In this document: one piece after another, positions 7,342-15,042 of the stretch
Layout of the letters: each line of letters opens with the position of its first letter
Numbering within the stretch: the stretch's first letter is position 1
Assembly: GCA_009700815.1 (NCBI GenBank)
Contig: WLLG01000018.1
Coordinates: 1-16,271, forward strand
Reading direction: 5' to 3'
Source: Actinomycetota bacterium
Lineage (GTDB): Bacteria > Actinomycetota > Acidimicrobiia > Acidimicrobiales > Microtrichaceae
DNA: 16,271 nt
The notes under the pieces: model-generated
Told to the model about the DNA's origin: nothing
Database searches by the model: none
What the model saw: the letters and a program-made list of their open reading frames with translations, nothing else
Position numbers and translations under genes: made by a program

Positions 7342-8721
7342 GACCCTGCAAGCTCAAAGATTGTCCACCTTGGTTCGTTGCGAACTGACCAGACCGATCT
7401 TGGCCCGGTTCGCTTTCTTCATTCCTCGGATCTTCACCTGGGCAGTGCTGACGCAGCCCTGAACGCTTTCGACAATCTGATCAAACTCGCTCTTGATCGA
7501 AACGTTGATCTTGTGGTGCTTGGTGGCGACGTCTACGACACCGCTGAACGATCAACCTACGCGCAACTCAGGTTCAATCGCGGGCTCAGTCGCCTGAGCA
7601 GCGCTCAGATCCGCGTGTTCATGGCCCACGGAAATCACGATCCCGTTCAAGCCAACTTCACCCCGGTGGCTCCCCTACCCGAGGGGGTCTATGCCTTTAC
7701 TGAGGGTGAGCCCCAAACCTTTCTCATGACCGTTGGCGCAACCCGACTAGCCGTCACGGGAGTGAGTTTCGCCACCCAAAAAGAAGAGGCGAACCTTGTG
7801 GAAAAAATCGGTGCCACAACTGTGAATGCCGATCTGAGAATTGCTGTGGTTCACGCCAACGTAGCGGGCATACCCGGCCACGATAATTACGCCGGTTGCA
7901 CACGAGATGATCTCCTCAACCCAGATATCCACTACTGGGCACTGGGTCACATCCACGACCGCACAGTCACCCCAATGCCAGCCGGGCGATGGTGGGCCTA
8001 CCCAGGCAACCTGCAAGGCCGCAGCACCAAAGCAACCGAATGTGGACCCAAAGGGGTCCTCATTGTTGAAGCCGCCGGCGAAGGGTTCGCCAAGCCAGAG
8101 TTTGTGGCCTGTGATCTCAGTCGCTTTTTGCGAGTTCATGCCGACATCTCTGGAGTTCCAAATGTTGAATCAGCTCTTGATCAAATTGGCGAGCAAGCTA
8201 CGACCGCAATTGAGCAGGACAACCCGCTCGGCCTCCCTACTGTTGTCCGCGTCGCAGTATCAGGAGCAACGGATTCGCACTCAGGGTTAAAGAAGTTGCT
8301 GAAGGAGGAGAGGTTTGTTGGCTTGCTTCAGCCACTTCTCCCGGTAAACACCAGCATTAAAAAGATCTCGATCGACACCACTGTTCCCTTTGACCGAACC
8401 GTGTTGGCTGCAAGGCCCGACGTTGTCGGCGCAGTCCTCACCAAGCTTGACGAACTGCGACCTGCAGCTTCTACGGGTTCTGCCACCCCTGAAGAGAGCA
8501 CCGATGCCGGTCCCGAGGGCCCTGCCACCAGCAGTGTCCTCGAGGACCTGATCGATCGGGCAGCCAGCACGATTGGGTCGCCAGCGAGGACGCTGACCGA
8601 AAAGTCAGTCAGCCTTGGAGACATCAGCGTCGAGGAATTTCTTGATCAGGTTGAGCGCCTGCTGATCGACCGTCTTGCTCCTGCCACCGAGGACGAGGCC
8701 GAAGGCGTAGTTCAGCTATGA
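7333..8721 (+). CDS. SbcD/Mre11-like DNA repair exonuclease (YhaO-type metallophosphoesterase)
   Basis: This is the nuclease partner of an SbcCD/Mre11-Rad50-like complex that processes DNA ends. The 462 aa carry the calcineurin-like phosphoesterase motifs in order: D33-L-H35 (HSSDLHLGS), G-D66 (VVLGGDVYD), G-N101-H102-D (MAHGNHDP), H174 (VVHANV) and G-H206-I-H208 (ALGHIHD). These residues bind two metals, usually Mn. Residues about 260-400 fit the capping region and the rest is a charged tail. Most homologues begin near R-F-L-H-S-S-D; here 26 extra residues precede it. The ATG at 7333 has no Shine-Dalgarno and lies in a hairpin; the only later in-frame option before the domain is TTG at 7378, also without a clear site. 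The stop overlaps the next start (ATGA), so both genes are co-translated. Strong family call; the true start is unsure. Confidence 0.9.
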   Translation: MAFDPASSKIVHLGSLRTDQTDLGPVRFLHSSDLHLGSADAALNAFDNLIKLALDRNVDLVVLGGDVYDTAERSTYAQLRFNRGLSRLSSAQIRVFMAHGNHDPVQANFTPVAPLPEGVYAFTEGEPQTFLMTVGATRLAVTGVSFATQKEEANLVEKIGATTVNADLRIAVVHANVAGIPGHDNYAGCTRDDLLNPDIHYWALGHIHDRTVTPMPAGRWWAYPGNLQGRSTKATECGPKGVLIVEAAGEGFAKPEFVACDLSRFLRVHADISGVPNVESALDQIGEQATTAIEQDNPLGLPTVVRVAVSGATDSHSGLKKLLKEERFVGLLQPLLPVNTSIKKISIDTTVPFDRTVLAARPDVVGAVLTKLDELRPAASTGSATPEESTDAGPEGPATSSVLEDLIDRAASTIGSPARTLTEKSVSLGDISVEEFLDQVERLLIDRLAPATEDEAEGVVQL

Positions 8722-11645
8722 GCCAGGAATTGAATATTTCGAACTTGAGAGTCAAGAAATTTGGTGGACTCACCAATCTCAACCTCACTTTGCCGAATAG
8801 TAAACTCATCACGGTTTTCGGCTCCAATGAGGCAGGCAAGAGCACTTTGGCAGAGGCCATCATGTGGCTCATTGCAGGACCTAGCGCCTCGAAGTCCGAG
8901 ATCCAGCGCTTTGGTGAGGCCGGAGAGGCCTTGGTCGCCGAACTCGAGGGTTTGCTCGAAAAGTCCCCCTTGGTTTTGAAGGCAGAGTTCAAGATTCTTG
9001 GTCAGGGAGTGAGCGCCCGCAGCCCATTTGAGGCGCAGATCGGAGGTGCAGTTCTTCTGTCCCGTGAAGCCTGGATCGCCACGCTCGGTGGGACCTCTTC
9101 GGAGTCCATTCGTGCGGTTCATCGCATTGACGGCGCCGACGGCCACCAAGTCGATCAAGGCGAGCAGGTCCTGGAATTAGCGAGTCAAGGAATGTTTGGC
9201 GGGGTCGACCCGCGAGTTGTCGACGCCAACTTGGTCAAACAGGCAAGGGCCTTGAGTACCGGAACTGCTGCAGGAAAGCGTTCGGTTGCAAATATCCGAA
9301 CCGAGATTCAGGCCGTAGAGGCAGCCCTCGCAGAGGTGGGCAAAAACGCCGATGACTACTTGGCTACCAAAAACGAGCAGTCAGAAACTCAGTCCAAGGT
9401 CAAGCAGGCCACCGAGAACAAGCTCCGCCTTTCTTCCGAACGCGATGCTTTGGAATCGGCCCGTCAAGCTTGCGTTATCTCGCACCGCAAGACCAGCCTT
9501 GAAGAGAACCTCGCCAGCTTGGAGCAAGTGGAGCCGAACTGGGCCGCGATAGCCAACCAAATTCCTGATCTTCTAGCCCTGCAGGAGTTCAGCCGAAATC
9601 AAGAACCGCAGTTCAACGAGCAGATCCGAAGGGGCGAGGACGCGGCTCAAGCCTTGGGTGTATCCGTGGAGCAACTAGCTTCGCTCACGCTCACCCATGA
9701 AGACTCCGTGACGCTCACCAATTCGGTTGCTGCCCTCGCACAGTCGCAGAGTACCGAACGTGAGTGCCTCACCGAGCAGGCGGCTGCAGAGGCGGCCCTT
9801 CCAGTTGTCATCCACCTGCAAGACCAAGCCCTTGGCGCTGTTGGGGAGCACACCACACCGGCAACCGTTCTGGCAGCAGACCTTGGCGCAAAATCGCAGG
9901 GGCAAATTCTGGCAGCCCATACACACATCGACCAGAGCACGGCCGCTCTCGATGCAGCACAAGATGAGTCCCGTGCTGCGTCAGCAGACGTGCAGGTTGC
10001 ACAGGAGGCTCAACGACAGGCCCTCGCCAACTGGGCGCAGTTCAACACGGGAACCACACCGCAGTCATGGCTCAGCGACGGACAGTTTCGCCAGCCGCCA
10101 CCTGCTACCGCTTCGGCCTCGGGTGGCGTTGCCCGGTTCATTCCTGCGGTGATTCTTGGGGCAGTTGCGGTTGCCGGCTTTGCTCTTGGCCAGCTCATTC
10201 TTGGACTTCTTGCGGTCGCGGGTTTCCTCGTCACGTTGGTGCTCGCAGTTCGAGGCCACGCTGACTCTGCCGTCTCAACTACAGGCTCGCAGACGGACCT
10301 CTCCTCGGTTACTTCCGCGGCGAATGCAGCTTCTGAAGCTGCGCTAGCGCTGAGCGCACAACAATCCAACCTGCTTGCGCGCCAAGCTGCGCAAGCTCTT
10401 GCCGAACAAGGCCGCCGCGCGGCACAGAGCTCATTAGATAGCACTCTGCAGCAGGCGGGCTTTCCCTCCGCTGTGAACCCGGCGGAAGTCAACTCACTTC
10501 TTGCGAACTACCAAGAAGCTCGAGGTGCTGTTGATGCCGTCAACGCTGCTCAGGTCCGCTTGACCAAAGCCCAGGCTGCATCTACCGCAGCGGCAGCACT
10601 GGTTCAGAACGCCGAGCGAGGGATAAGAGACCAATTAGCCTCGCTTCGCCTCCCAGCCCCTTCACCAATCTCTGCGGCAACAGACACCTTCGGAAAGTTC
10701 CACGCCGCCGCAGAGCAGGCGAGTTTGGCAGTCCACGCCGCGACTTCCGTTGACATTCATCGCCAGCAGCTTGAAACGCTCTGCAAGCCCGTAGTGCAAC
10801 CGGGTCAAGTAATCGATCTAGCGGCCATTCTCTCTGCGGCTGAGCTCACTCGAGAAACCCAGACACAAAGAACTCAGCTGGTCGAACGCATACGCGAGCA
10901 GGACCAGGCTCTGCAAGACCAGATAGAGGGTTCTGAACGTGTCTCTGCCCTGCTGGCGCAGTACTCCGAAGTTGATCAATTCAGTTTGCAGCAAGCTGCA
11001 GTGGAATCCGAGTTCGCCCAGGTTGATGCTGAGCTCACTGACTTGACCACCGAATCGGGGAGCATCAATCAGCGGATCAAAGACCTCTCCATCGAGGGTC
11101 AGATTGCATCCCTGAATGAGCAATTGAGCGCCCTGAGCGAAGAGCAATCCGAGGCTGCGGTGAACGCTGCCGTTTATGCCGTGGCTGCGCTACTTCTCAG
11201 CGAACAAGCCGACCTTGCAGACCAACAAAACCAACCAAAGCTCATTGAGCGCACCAGCGAACTAGCCCGCTCTGTTGCGCCGAGTTGGGCGGGAGTCAGA
11301 GTGATTCGAGACTCTGAATCAACGAACAACAAAGCCAAGCTAATTATCGACCTGGAAAACGGGGCGTTCATTCCGGCGAATCAACTCTCTACTGGTGCCC
11401 GAGCAGTGCTCTACCTGGCACTTCGCCTTGCCGTCGCGGACGAACAGTCCAGTCGCACCGGGGTATGGCTACCGCTGATCTGTGACGACCCGCTTGTACA
11501 CCTTGACGACGAACGTGCCCCCCAGGCCATGGCCCTGCTTGCCAAGGCCGCACAGAACCGACAAGTGATCCTTTTGACCTGTAATAAGCGCAGTTTGGAC
11601 TTAGCAGAACAAGCTGGCGCACAAACCCTGAGCCTTTCGGACTAA
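8718..11645 (+). CDS. SbcC/Rad50-like AAA ATPase with membrane hairpin (YhaN-type)
   Basis: This is the ATPase and coiled-coil partner of the preceding nuclease. The 975 aa have the split ABC-type head of SMC/Rad50 proteins. Walker A is G35-S-N-E-A-G-K41-S-T at the N-terminus; the C-terminus has the signature LSTGARAVLYLALRLA (890-905), then L-P-L-I-C-D-D-P-L (918-926) as Walker B with Asp-Asp in place of Asp-Glu, then the D-loop HLDDER. Residues about 190-440 and 525-830 are Ala/Gln/Glu-rich and predicted coiled coil. Where Rad50 and SbcC carry a CxxC zinc hook there is no CxxC; instead residues about 472-512 are two adjoining hydrophobic stretches (FIPAVILGAVAVAGFALG, then LILGLLAVAGFLVTLVLAV), which suggests a membrane hairpin at the tip. 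Membrane spans of this kind are known in the YhaN group. The gene overlaps the nuclease gene by 4 bp. Membrane tethering is inferred. Confidence 0.88.
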   Translation: MSQELNISNLRVKKFGGLTNLNLTLPNSKLITVFGSNEAGKSTLAEAIMWLIAGPSASKSEIQRFGEAGEALVAELEGLLEKSPLVLKAEFKILGQGVSARSPFEAQIGGAVLLSREAWIATLGGTSSESIRAVHRIDGADGHQVDQGEQVLELASQGMFGGVDPRVVDANLVKQARALSTGTAAGKRSVANIRTEIQAVEAALAEVGKNADDYLATKNEQSETQSKVKQATENKLRLSSERDALESARQACVISHRKTSLEENLASLEQVEPNWAAIANQIPDLLALQEFSRNQEPQFNEQIRRGEDAAQALGVSVEQLASLTLTHEDSVTLTNSVAALAQSQSTERECLTEQAAAEAALPVVIHLQDQALGAVGEHTTPATVLAADLGAKSQGQILAAHTHIDQSTAALDAAQDESRAASADVQVAQEAQRQALANWAQFNTGTTPQSWLSDGQFRQPPPATASASGGVARFIPAVILGAVAVAGFALGQLILGLLAVAGFLVTLVLAVRGHADSAVSTTGSQTDLSSVTSAANAASEAALALSAQQSNLLARQAAQALAEQGRRAAQSSLDSTLQQAGFPSAVNPAEVNSLLANYQEARGAVDAVNAAQVRLTKAQAASTAAAALVQNAERGIRDQLASLRLPAPSPISAATDTFGKFHAAAEQASLAVHAATSVDIHRQQLETLCKPVVQPGQVIDLAAILSAAELTRETQTQRTQLVERIREQDQALQDQIEGSERVSALLAQYSEVDQFSLQQAAVESEFAQVDAELTDLTTESGSINQRIKDLSIEGQIASLNEQLSALSEEQSEAAVNAAVYAVAALLLSEQADLADQQNQPKLIERTSELARSVAPSWAGVRVIRDSESTNNKAKLIIDLENGAFIPANQLSTGARAVLYLALRLAVADEQSSRTGVWLPLICDDPLVHLDDERAPQAMALLAKAAQNRQVILLTCNKRSLDLAEQAGAQTLSLSD

Positions 11646-11680
11646 ATCCAAGTTTCTGAGAGGTTTCCCCTACAGTTTTC

Positions 11681-11693
11681 GTAACACTGTTAC
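11681..11693. promoter_or_regulatory. Inverted repeat upstream of the sigma gene
   Basis: GTAAC-ACT-GTTAC is a perfect 5-3-5 inverted repeat, 36 bp after the ATPase stop. There is no T-tract behind it, so a regulator site is more likely than a terminator. A second imperfect symmetric block, ATCCC to GGGAT with CTTAATAAG inside, lies at 11711-11730. The binding factor is unknown. Confidence 0.3.
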
Positions 11694-11788
11694 CGATACG
11701 GCGAACGCAGATCCCACTTAATAAGGGGATACTGGACCACTCCTGAGACTTTCGTCACAGGGTTTTTCTAGTTCTGCGCGTTAATCAC

Positions 11789-11818
11789 TTTCAGGGGTCT
11801 TGACACCACCCGTACACT
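11789..11818 (+). promoter_or_regulatory. Candidate promoter of the sigma factor gene
   Basis: TACACT at 11813-11818 is a good -10 (TAnnnT) with a weak -35 TTTCAG (11789-11794) 18 bp upstream. Transcription would begin near 11825, giving a leader of about 77 nt with a T7 run (11848-11854). A perfect TTGACA at 11800-11805 falls in the spacer and is too close (7 bp) to TACACT to be its -35. The remaining part of the 256-bp gap holds no gene that I can support. Confidence 0.3.
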
Positions 11819-11901
11819 AGAGATTCGGTCAGTGTTTGTAGTTCAGGTTTTTTTCTAGCTACACGCAGTGATCGCCCGCTCACTATCAATGAGGTCAATC
11901 G

Positions 11902-12840
11902 GTGGCAAACCAGCGAGTAGAACGTGACGAAGAAGATCTCGTCAGAATGTATTTGAAAGACATCGGCCAGTACGCCCTCCTCACCAAAGATGATGAGGCT
12001 CGTCTTGCGCAGGCCATGGAAGCCGGCCGCGAGGCTCGTGCCGAGCTAGAAGAGGCCGGCAAGAGCGTCTCGCCAGCCCGCAAGCGCGAGCTCAAGCGCC
12101 TGACCCGTGATGGCGAGGATGCTGAGCGCACCTTCGTTCAGTCCAACCTGCGCCTCGTCGTGTCCATCGCCAAGAAGTATCAGGCCTCTGGAATGCCTCT
12201 GCTCGACCTGGTGCAAGAAGGCAACCTCGGCCTGATGCACGCCGTCGAGAAGTTCGATTGGCGCAAGGGGTTCAAGTTCTCCACCTACGCAACCTGGTGG
12301 ATCCGTCAGGCACTGACCCGCGGTATCGCCAATACTGGTCGTACCATCCGCCTACCTGTGCATGCTGGCGACACCATGAACCGTGTACAAAAGGCTCGTA
12401 CCCGTCTAGAGACCGCACTGGGTCGTCCAGCAACTTTGGCCGAGCTCGCTGCCGACCTAGAGATGCCCGAAGCAAAGGTCACAGAGACCCTGCTCTTTGC
12501 AGCGGACACACTCTCGCTCTCCACCCCACTTCGTGAAGATGGCGATGCCGAACTCGGAGACGTAGTTCCCGACCGCGGAGCCGTCACCCCATTCGAGGCT
12601 GCTTCAGTCGCACTCCTACCAGAGGAGATTGGCCGCCTACTGTCCCCCCTTGACGAGCGCGAACGTGAGATACTCAAACTCCGCTTTGGACTTGATCGTG
12701 GCGAGCCACGCACCTTGGAAGAAGTCGGCGAACACTTCGCACTCACCCGTGAGCGCATCCGTCAGATCGAGGCTCGGGCCATGTCCAAGCTTCGCCACCC
12801 ATCAGCAGATACTGGGGCACGAGACCTCCTCAGCGTCTAA
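11902..12840 (+). CDS. RNA polymerase sigma-70 factor, short group-1/2 type (SigA/SigB-like, lacks region 1.1)
   Basis: This is a promoter-recognition subunit of RNA polymerase. The 312 aa show region 1.2 (DLVRMYLKDIGQYALLT, 13-29), a short non-conserved region (about 41-75), regions 2.1-2.4 (SNLRLVVSIAKKY, 81-93; DLVQEGNLGLMHAVEKFDW, 102-120; FSTYATWWIRQAL, 126-138), region 3 (about 155-230), and region 4 with LDEREREILKLRFGL (250-264) and the helix-turn-helix TLEEVGEHFALTRERIRQIE (271-290). The aromatic W-W in region 2.3/2.4 is intact, as expected for melting a -10 element. The acidic N-terminal region 1.1 of primary RpoD is absent, and the length fits group 2 factors such as actinobacterial SigB or HrdA-D. 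The start is GTG, with GAGG 7 nt upstream (11891-11894). Whether it is the housekeeping or a stress factor cannot be decided from this window. Confidence 0.9.
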   Translation: MANQRVERDEEDLVRMYLKDIGQYALLTKDDEARLAQAMEAGREARAELEEAGKSVSPARKRELKRLTRDGEDAERTFVQSNLRLVVSIAKKYQASGMPLLDLVQEGNLGLMHAVEKFDWRKGFKFSTYATWWIRQALTRGIANTGRTIRLPVHAGDTMNRVQKARTRLETALGRPATLAELAADLEMPEAKVTETLLFAADTLSLSTPLREDGDAELGDVVPDRGAVTPFEAASVALLPEEIGRLLSPLDEREREILKLRFGLDRGEPRTLEEVGEHFALTRERIRQIEARAMSKLRHPSADTGARDLLSV

Positions 12841-12853
12841 AAATCTCACTCCA

Positions 12854-12876
12854 GACAGGGTCCACAGCCCCCTGTC
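12854..12876 (+). terminator. Hairpin just after the sigma gene
   Basis: GACAGGG (12854-12860) pairs with CCCTGTC (12870-12876) around a 9-nt loop, 13 bp after the stop. No U-tract follows, so termination activity is uncertain. Confidence 0.35.
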
Positions 12877-12884
12877 ACAGCAAT

Positions 12885-12925
12885 CAGAGGGCCGGTATCC
12901 GCCGCAAGGGGATGCCGGTCTTCTG
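12885..12925 (+). terminator. 16-bp stem-loop between sigma and phosphotransferase genes
   Basis: Bases 12885-12900 pair with 12910-12925 as RNA with no gap, using 13 Watson-Crick and 3 G-U pairs, around a 9-nt loop (12901-12909). The core is CCGGTATCC against GGATGCCGG. No T-run follows on either strand. It could be a Rho-independent-like terminator without a U-tract, an mRNA stabiliser or a small structured RNA. It lies 34 bp before the next start. Confidence 0.5.
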
Positions 12926-12946
12926 CATTCAAGAGCCAAACCCCCG

Positions 12947-12952
12947 TAGTCT
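12947..12952 (+). promoter_or_regulatory. -10-like box for a leaderless phosphotransferase mRNA
   Basis: TAGTCT fits TAnnnT and lies exactly 6 nt before the GTG at 12959, so transcription could start on the GTG itself. This fits the lack of a Shine-Dalgarno there. No clear -35 is seen. Confidence 0.35.
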
Positions 12953-12958
12953 GCGGAT

Positions 12959-14437
12959 GTGTCTTCGCAGATCGAGAACCTGTCGGCAGCGCTCAGTGTT
13001 GCGCTCGAGCCAAGCCTGGGCGCTGTTGCTATTTCGGAACTGCGTCGGCTTTCTGGAGGTGCCTCCAGGGAAACCTGGAGCTTCGATGCAACCCAGGATG
13101 ACGGTTCGCTTCGGCAGCTGGTGTTGCGTCGCGATCCACCAACCCGACCCGGTTGGCCAGGAACGATGGGGACAGAGGCACGTTGCCTGCGGGCATCTGC
13201 TCAGGCGGGGCTTGCAGTGCCACAGGTCCTCCTTGATTCCGACTCACCGGATCTCTTCGGATCGGCCGGGATAGTCATGGAGCGAATCGAGGGTGAAACC
13301 CTTGCCCGGCGCATTCTTCGAGATGAGAAGCTTCGGGATGCACGATCAGTCCTAGCAGCGGACTGCGGCGCCTTCCTTGCCGGCCTTCACGCTATCGACC
13401 CCCAAGTTGTCGCTCCCTTGCAGAGCGCAGACCCGCTCAAGCAAATTCGCCTCACGCTGGACGCGCTCGACATGCCTAGTCCGACCTTCGAATTTGCGAT
13501 CCGCTGGCTGGAAAGCAACCGCCCCCAGACCTTGAGCACAGCAATCGTTCATGGGGACTTTCGACTCGGCAACTTCATCGTGGACGAAGAGGGCCTACGG
13601 GCAGTTCTTGACTGGGAGCTTGTCCACCTTGGGGACCCCAGAGAAGATCTTGGTTGGCTCTGCGTCAAGGCTTGGCGATTCGGTGCAGCGGACCCAGTCG
13701 GTGGATTCGGGACGCGTGAGAATCTTCTTGCTGCTTATCAAGCTGCAGGAGGAGCACCCGTGAGCTTGGCCGAACTGCACTGGTGGGAAGTCTTTGGCAC
13801 GCTCCGATGGGGCGCAATCTGCATGACTCAAACTCACGCCCACCTCAGCGGCCTGCTGCGTTCGGTTGAACTCGCAGCCATTGGCAGGCGAGTATGCGAA
13901 ACAGAGTGGGATTTGCTACTCCTCCTAGAACCGGTCGTAACAACGGAAGCACTGTCTAAATCAGCGCTCCCTAAATCAGCGCCCCCTAAATCAGCAATTC
14001 AGCTTGACCAGAGTCAGCCGAGTCCTAATCAGGCCCCGATCGAGGGCCTGCATGGTCGCCCCACCGCTGAGGAACTGCTTCAAGCCGTCAGGGAGTTCTT
14101 GACTGAGCAGGTCATGCCGTCAACTGAGGGCAACCTGTCTTTTCATGCGCGAGTCGCAAGCAACGTGATCGCCATGGTGGAGCGAGAACTCGTGCTCGGG
14201 CCGCAGCAAGATCAGCAGCGAGCGACTTCTCTGAGGGAGTTTGGCGTTGGTTCTGAGCGTGAATTAGCAGCATCGATCCGCTCGGGTGGCTTCAGCGAGA
14301 ACAGAGTCGCCCTGCTTGAACTACTTGCCGACGGGGTTCTCAGCAGTCTCCTCGTAGCACGGCCCACCTATCTCGACTCACCAATCACTGCACTCCCAAG
14401 CACTGACCCGCCAAGCACTGACCCGCCAAGCCAGTAG
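12959..14437 (+). CDS. APH/ACAD10-type phosphotransferase fused to a DUF6285-like domain
   Basis: This is a kinase-fold enzyme related to aminoglycoside phosphotransferases and the kinase domain of ACAD10/11. Many such actinobacterial proteins sit in acyl-CoA or lipid loci and are not resistance enzymes. In the 492 aa, the nucleotide loop is LSGGASRETW (31-40), Brenner's motif is H198-G-D200-F-R-L-G-N205, and the metal Asp is D218 in L-D-W-E. Residues about 365-470 (RPTAEELLQAV, FHARVASNVIAMVERELVLGP) look like the DUF6285 helical domain, usually encoded as its own small gene beside this kinase. The linker (about 330-362) includes a KSAxPKSAP-type repeat from a 15-bp DNA triplication, and the C-terminus (PSTDPPSTDPPSQ) is another. 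The start is GTG with no Shine-Dalgarno. The stop TAG is part of the next gene's RBS. The substrate is unknown. Confidence 0.85.
   Translation: MSSQIENLSAALSVALEPSLGAVAISELRRLSGGASRETWSFDATQDDGSLRQLVLRRDPPTRPGWPGTMGTEARCLRASAQAGLAVPQVLLDSDSPDLFGSAGIVMERIEGETLARRILRDEKLRDARSVLAADCGAFLAGLHAIDPQVVAPLQSADPLKQIRLTLDALDMPSPTFEFAIRWLESNRPQTLSTAIVHGDFRLGNFIVDEEGLRAVLDWELVHLGDPREDLGWLCVKAWRFGAADPVGGFGTRENLLAAYQAAGGAPVSLAELHWWEVFGTLRWGAICMTQTHAHLSGLLRSVELAAIGRRVCETEWDLLLLLEPVVTTEALSKSALPKSAPPKSAIQLDQSQPSPNQAPIEGLHGRPTAEELLQAVREFLTEQVMPSTEGNLSFHARVASNVIAMVERELVLGPQQDQQRATSLREFGVGSERELAASIRSGGFSENRVALLELLADGVLSSLLVARPTYLDSPITALPSTDPPSTDPPSQ
13956..14000 (+). repeat. Three 15-bp units in the phosphotransferase linker
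   Basis: Units at 13956-13970, 13971-13985 and 13986-14000 share CTAAATCAGC plus five variable bases. They are in frame and add Ser/Ala/Pro/Lys-rich residues between the kinase and the DUF6285-like domain. Confidence 0.85.
14396..14432 (+). repeat. 2.5 copies of a 15-bp unit at the phosphotransferase 3' end
   Basis: CCAAGCACTGACCCG occurs at 14396-14410 and 14411-14425 without change, followed by a partial CCAAGCC. It encodes P-S-T-D-P repeats and ends 3 nt before the stop codon. Confidence 0.85.
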
Positions 14438-14440
14438 GAG
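14436..14440 (+). promoter_or_regulatory. Ribosome binding site overlapping the upstream stop codon
   Basis: AGGAG begins within the phosphotransferase TAG (14435-14437) and lies 7 nt before the ATG at 14448. This implies translational coupling of the two genes. Confidence 0.7.
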
Positions 14441-14447
14441 CCCACTC

Positions 14448-14972
14448 ATGGCAATCACCCGACTCAATCACGCAGTTCTCTACGTCAGAAACTTGGAGCG
14501 CACGCAGGAGTTTTATGAGAATGTCCTCGGGTTTCGCACCATCATCTTCATGCCCGGTCAGGCCGCCTTCTTGCAGGCTTCCGGGTCAACAAACGACCAC
14601 GATCTTGGCGTCTTTCAGATTGGAGATCAGGCGGGGCCATCGCAGGCAGGCCGCTCAACGGTGGGGCTATATCACCTGGCCTGGGAGGTCGACACACTTG
14701 CCGAGTTGGCGCGGATTCGCGGGGTACTTCAGGATCGCAAGGCACTCGTAGGCGCCTCGGATCACGTCACCACCAAAGCCGTGTATGCCCAAGACCCAGA
14801 TGGAATTGAATTTGAAGTCTCTTGGCTGCTGCCCGCCGATCTCATTGATGACGGGATCCGTGACCGGCTTGCGACTCACGGAATCCGACCACAACCGCTA
14901 GACATACCTGCCGAAATTCAGAGATACGGTGCGCAGACGCTTGGCGGCTTAGGAGTCTCCATCCCCCTCTAA
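14448..14972 (+). CDS. VOC superfamily protein (glyoxalase / extradiol dioxygenase fold)
   Basis: This is a small metal-binding enzyme of the vicinal oxygen chelate fold, which includes glyoxalase I, catechol 2,3-dioxygenases and fosfomycin-resistance proteins. The 174 aa open with the standard N-H8-A-V-L-Y-V strand and ERTQEFYENVLGFR helix. The second module has GLYHLAWEVD with H76 and DPDGIEFEVSW with E123. H8, H76 and E123 fit the two-His-one-Glu metal site of extradiol-type members, and the second half is close to catechol 2,3-dioxygenase-like proteins. About 45 residues follow the core (RDRLATHGIRPQPLD onward). It is translationally coupled to the kinase gene and 77 bp before tetR. The reaction cannot be named from sequence; a role in turning over an aromatic or oxidised lipid-like compound is inference. 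Confidence 0.85.
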   Translation: MAITRLNHAVLYVRNLERTQEFYENVLGFRTIIFMPGQAAFLQASGSTNDHDLGVFQIGDQAGPSQAGRSTVGLYHLAWEVDTLAELARIRGVLQDRKALVGASDHVTTKAVYAQDPDGIEFEVSWLLPADLIDDGIRDRLATHGIRPQPLDIPAEIQRYGAQTLGGLGVSIPL

Positions 14973-15013
14973 GGCTCAAACAGGCAACCTGCGGAGTCAC
15001 TTGCTCATGCCCC

Positions 15014-15042
15014 TTGCGCTTTTGTTCCGATGTCACTACGTT
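15014..15042 (+). promoter_or_regulatory. Candidate promoter for leaderless tetR mRNA
   Basis: TTGCGC (15014-15019) and TACGTT (15037-15042) are 17 bp apart, and the GTG at 15050 lies 7 nt past the -10. Neither this GTG nor the upstream in-frame TTG at 15014 has a Shine-Dalgarno, so a leaderless transcript from here fits best and the TTG would be the -35 and not a start codon. Confidence 0.45.

Noticed and set aside
7333..11645. Phage-defence island around the nuclease/ATPase pair
   Set aside because: The neighbours are ordinary chromosomal genes, no mobile or other defence genes are present, and the pair fits the known YhaO/YhaN repair-type operon.
11800..11828. Perfect TTGACA as -35 of the sigma gene
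   Set aside because: No TAnnnT lies 15-19 bp downstream; the only good -10 (TACACT) is 7 bp away, which is too close.
12959..14437. Aminoglycoside resistance gene
   Set aside because: The kinase motifs are shared by many ACAD10/11-like enzymes; the fused C-terminal domain and lipid-type neighbours argue against a resistance role.
14982..14992. CAGG-CAA-CCTG repeat after the VOC gene as a terminator
   Set aside because: The arms are only 4 bp and no T-tract follows.
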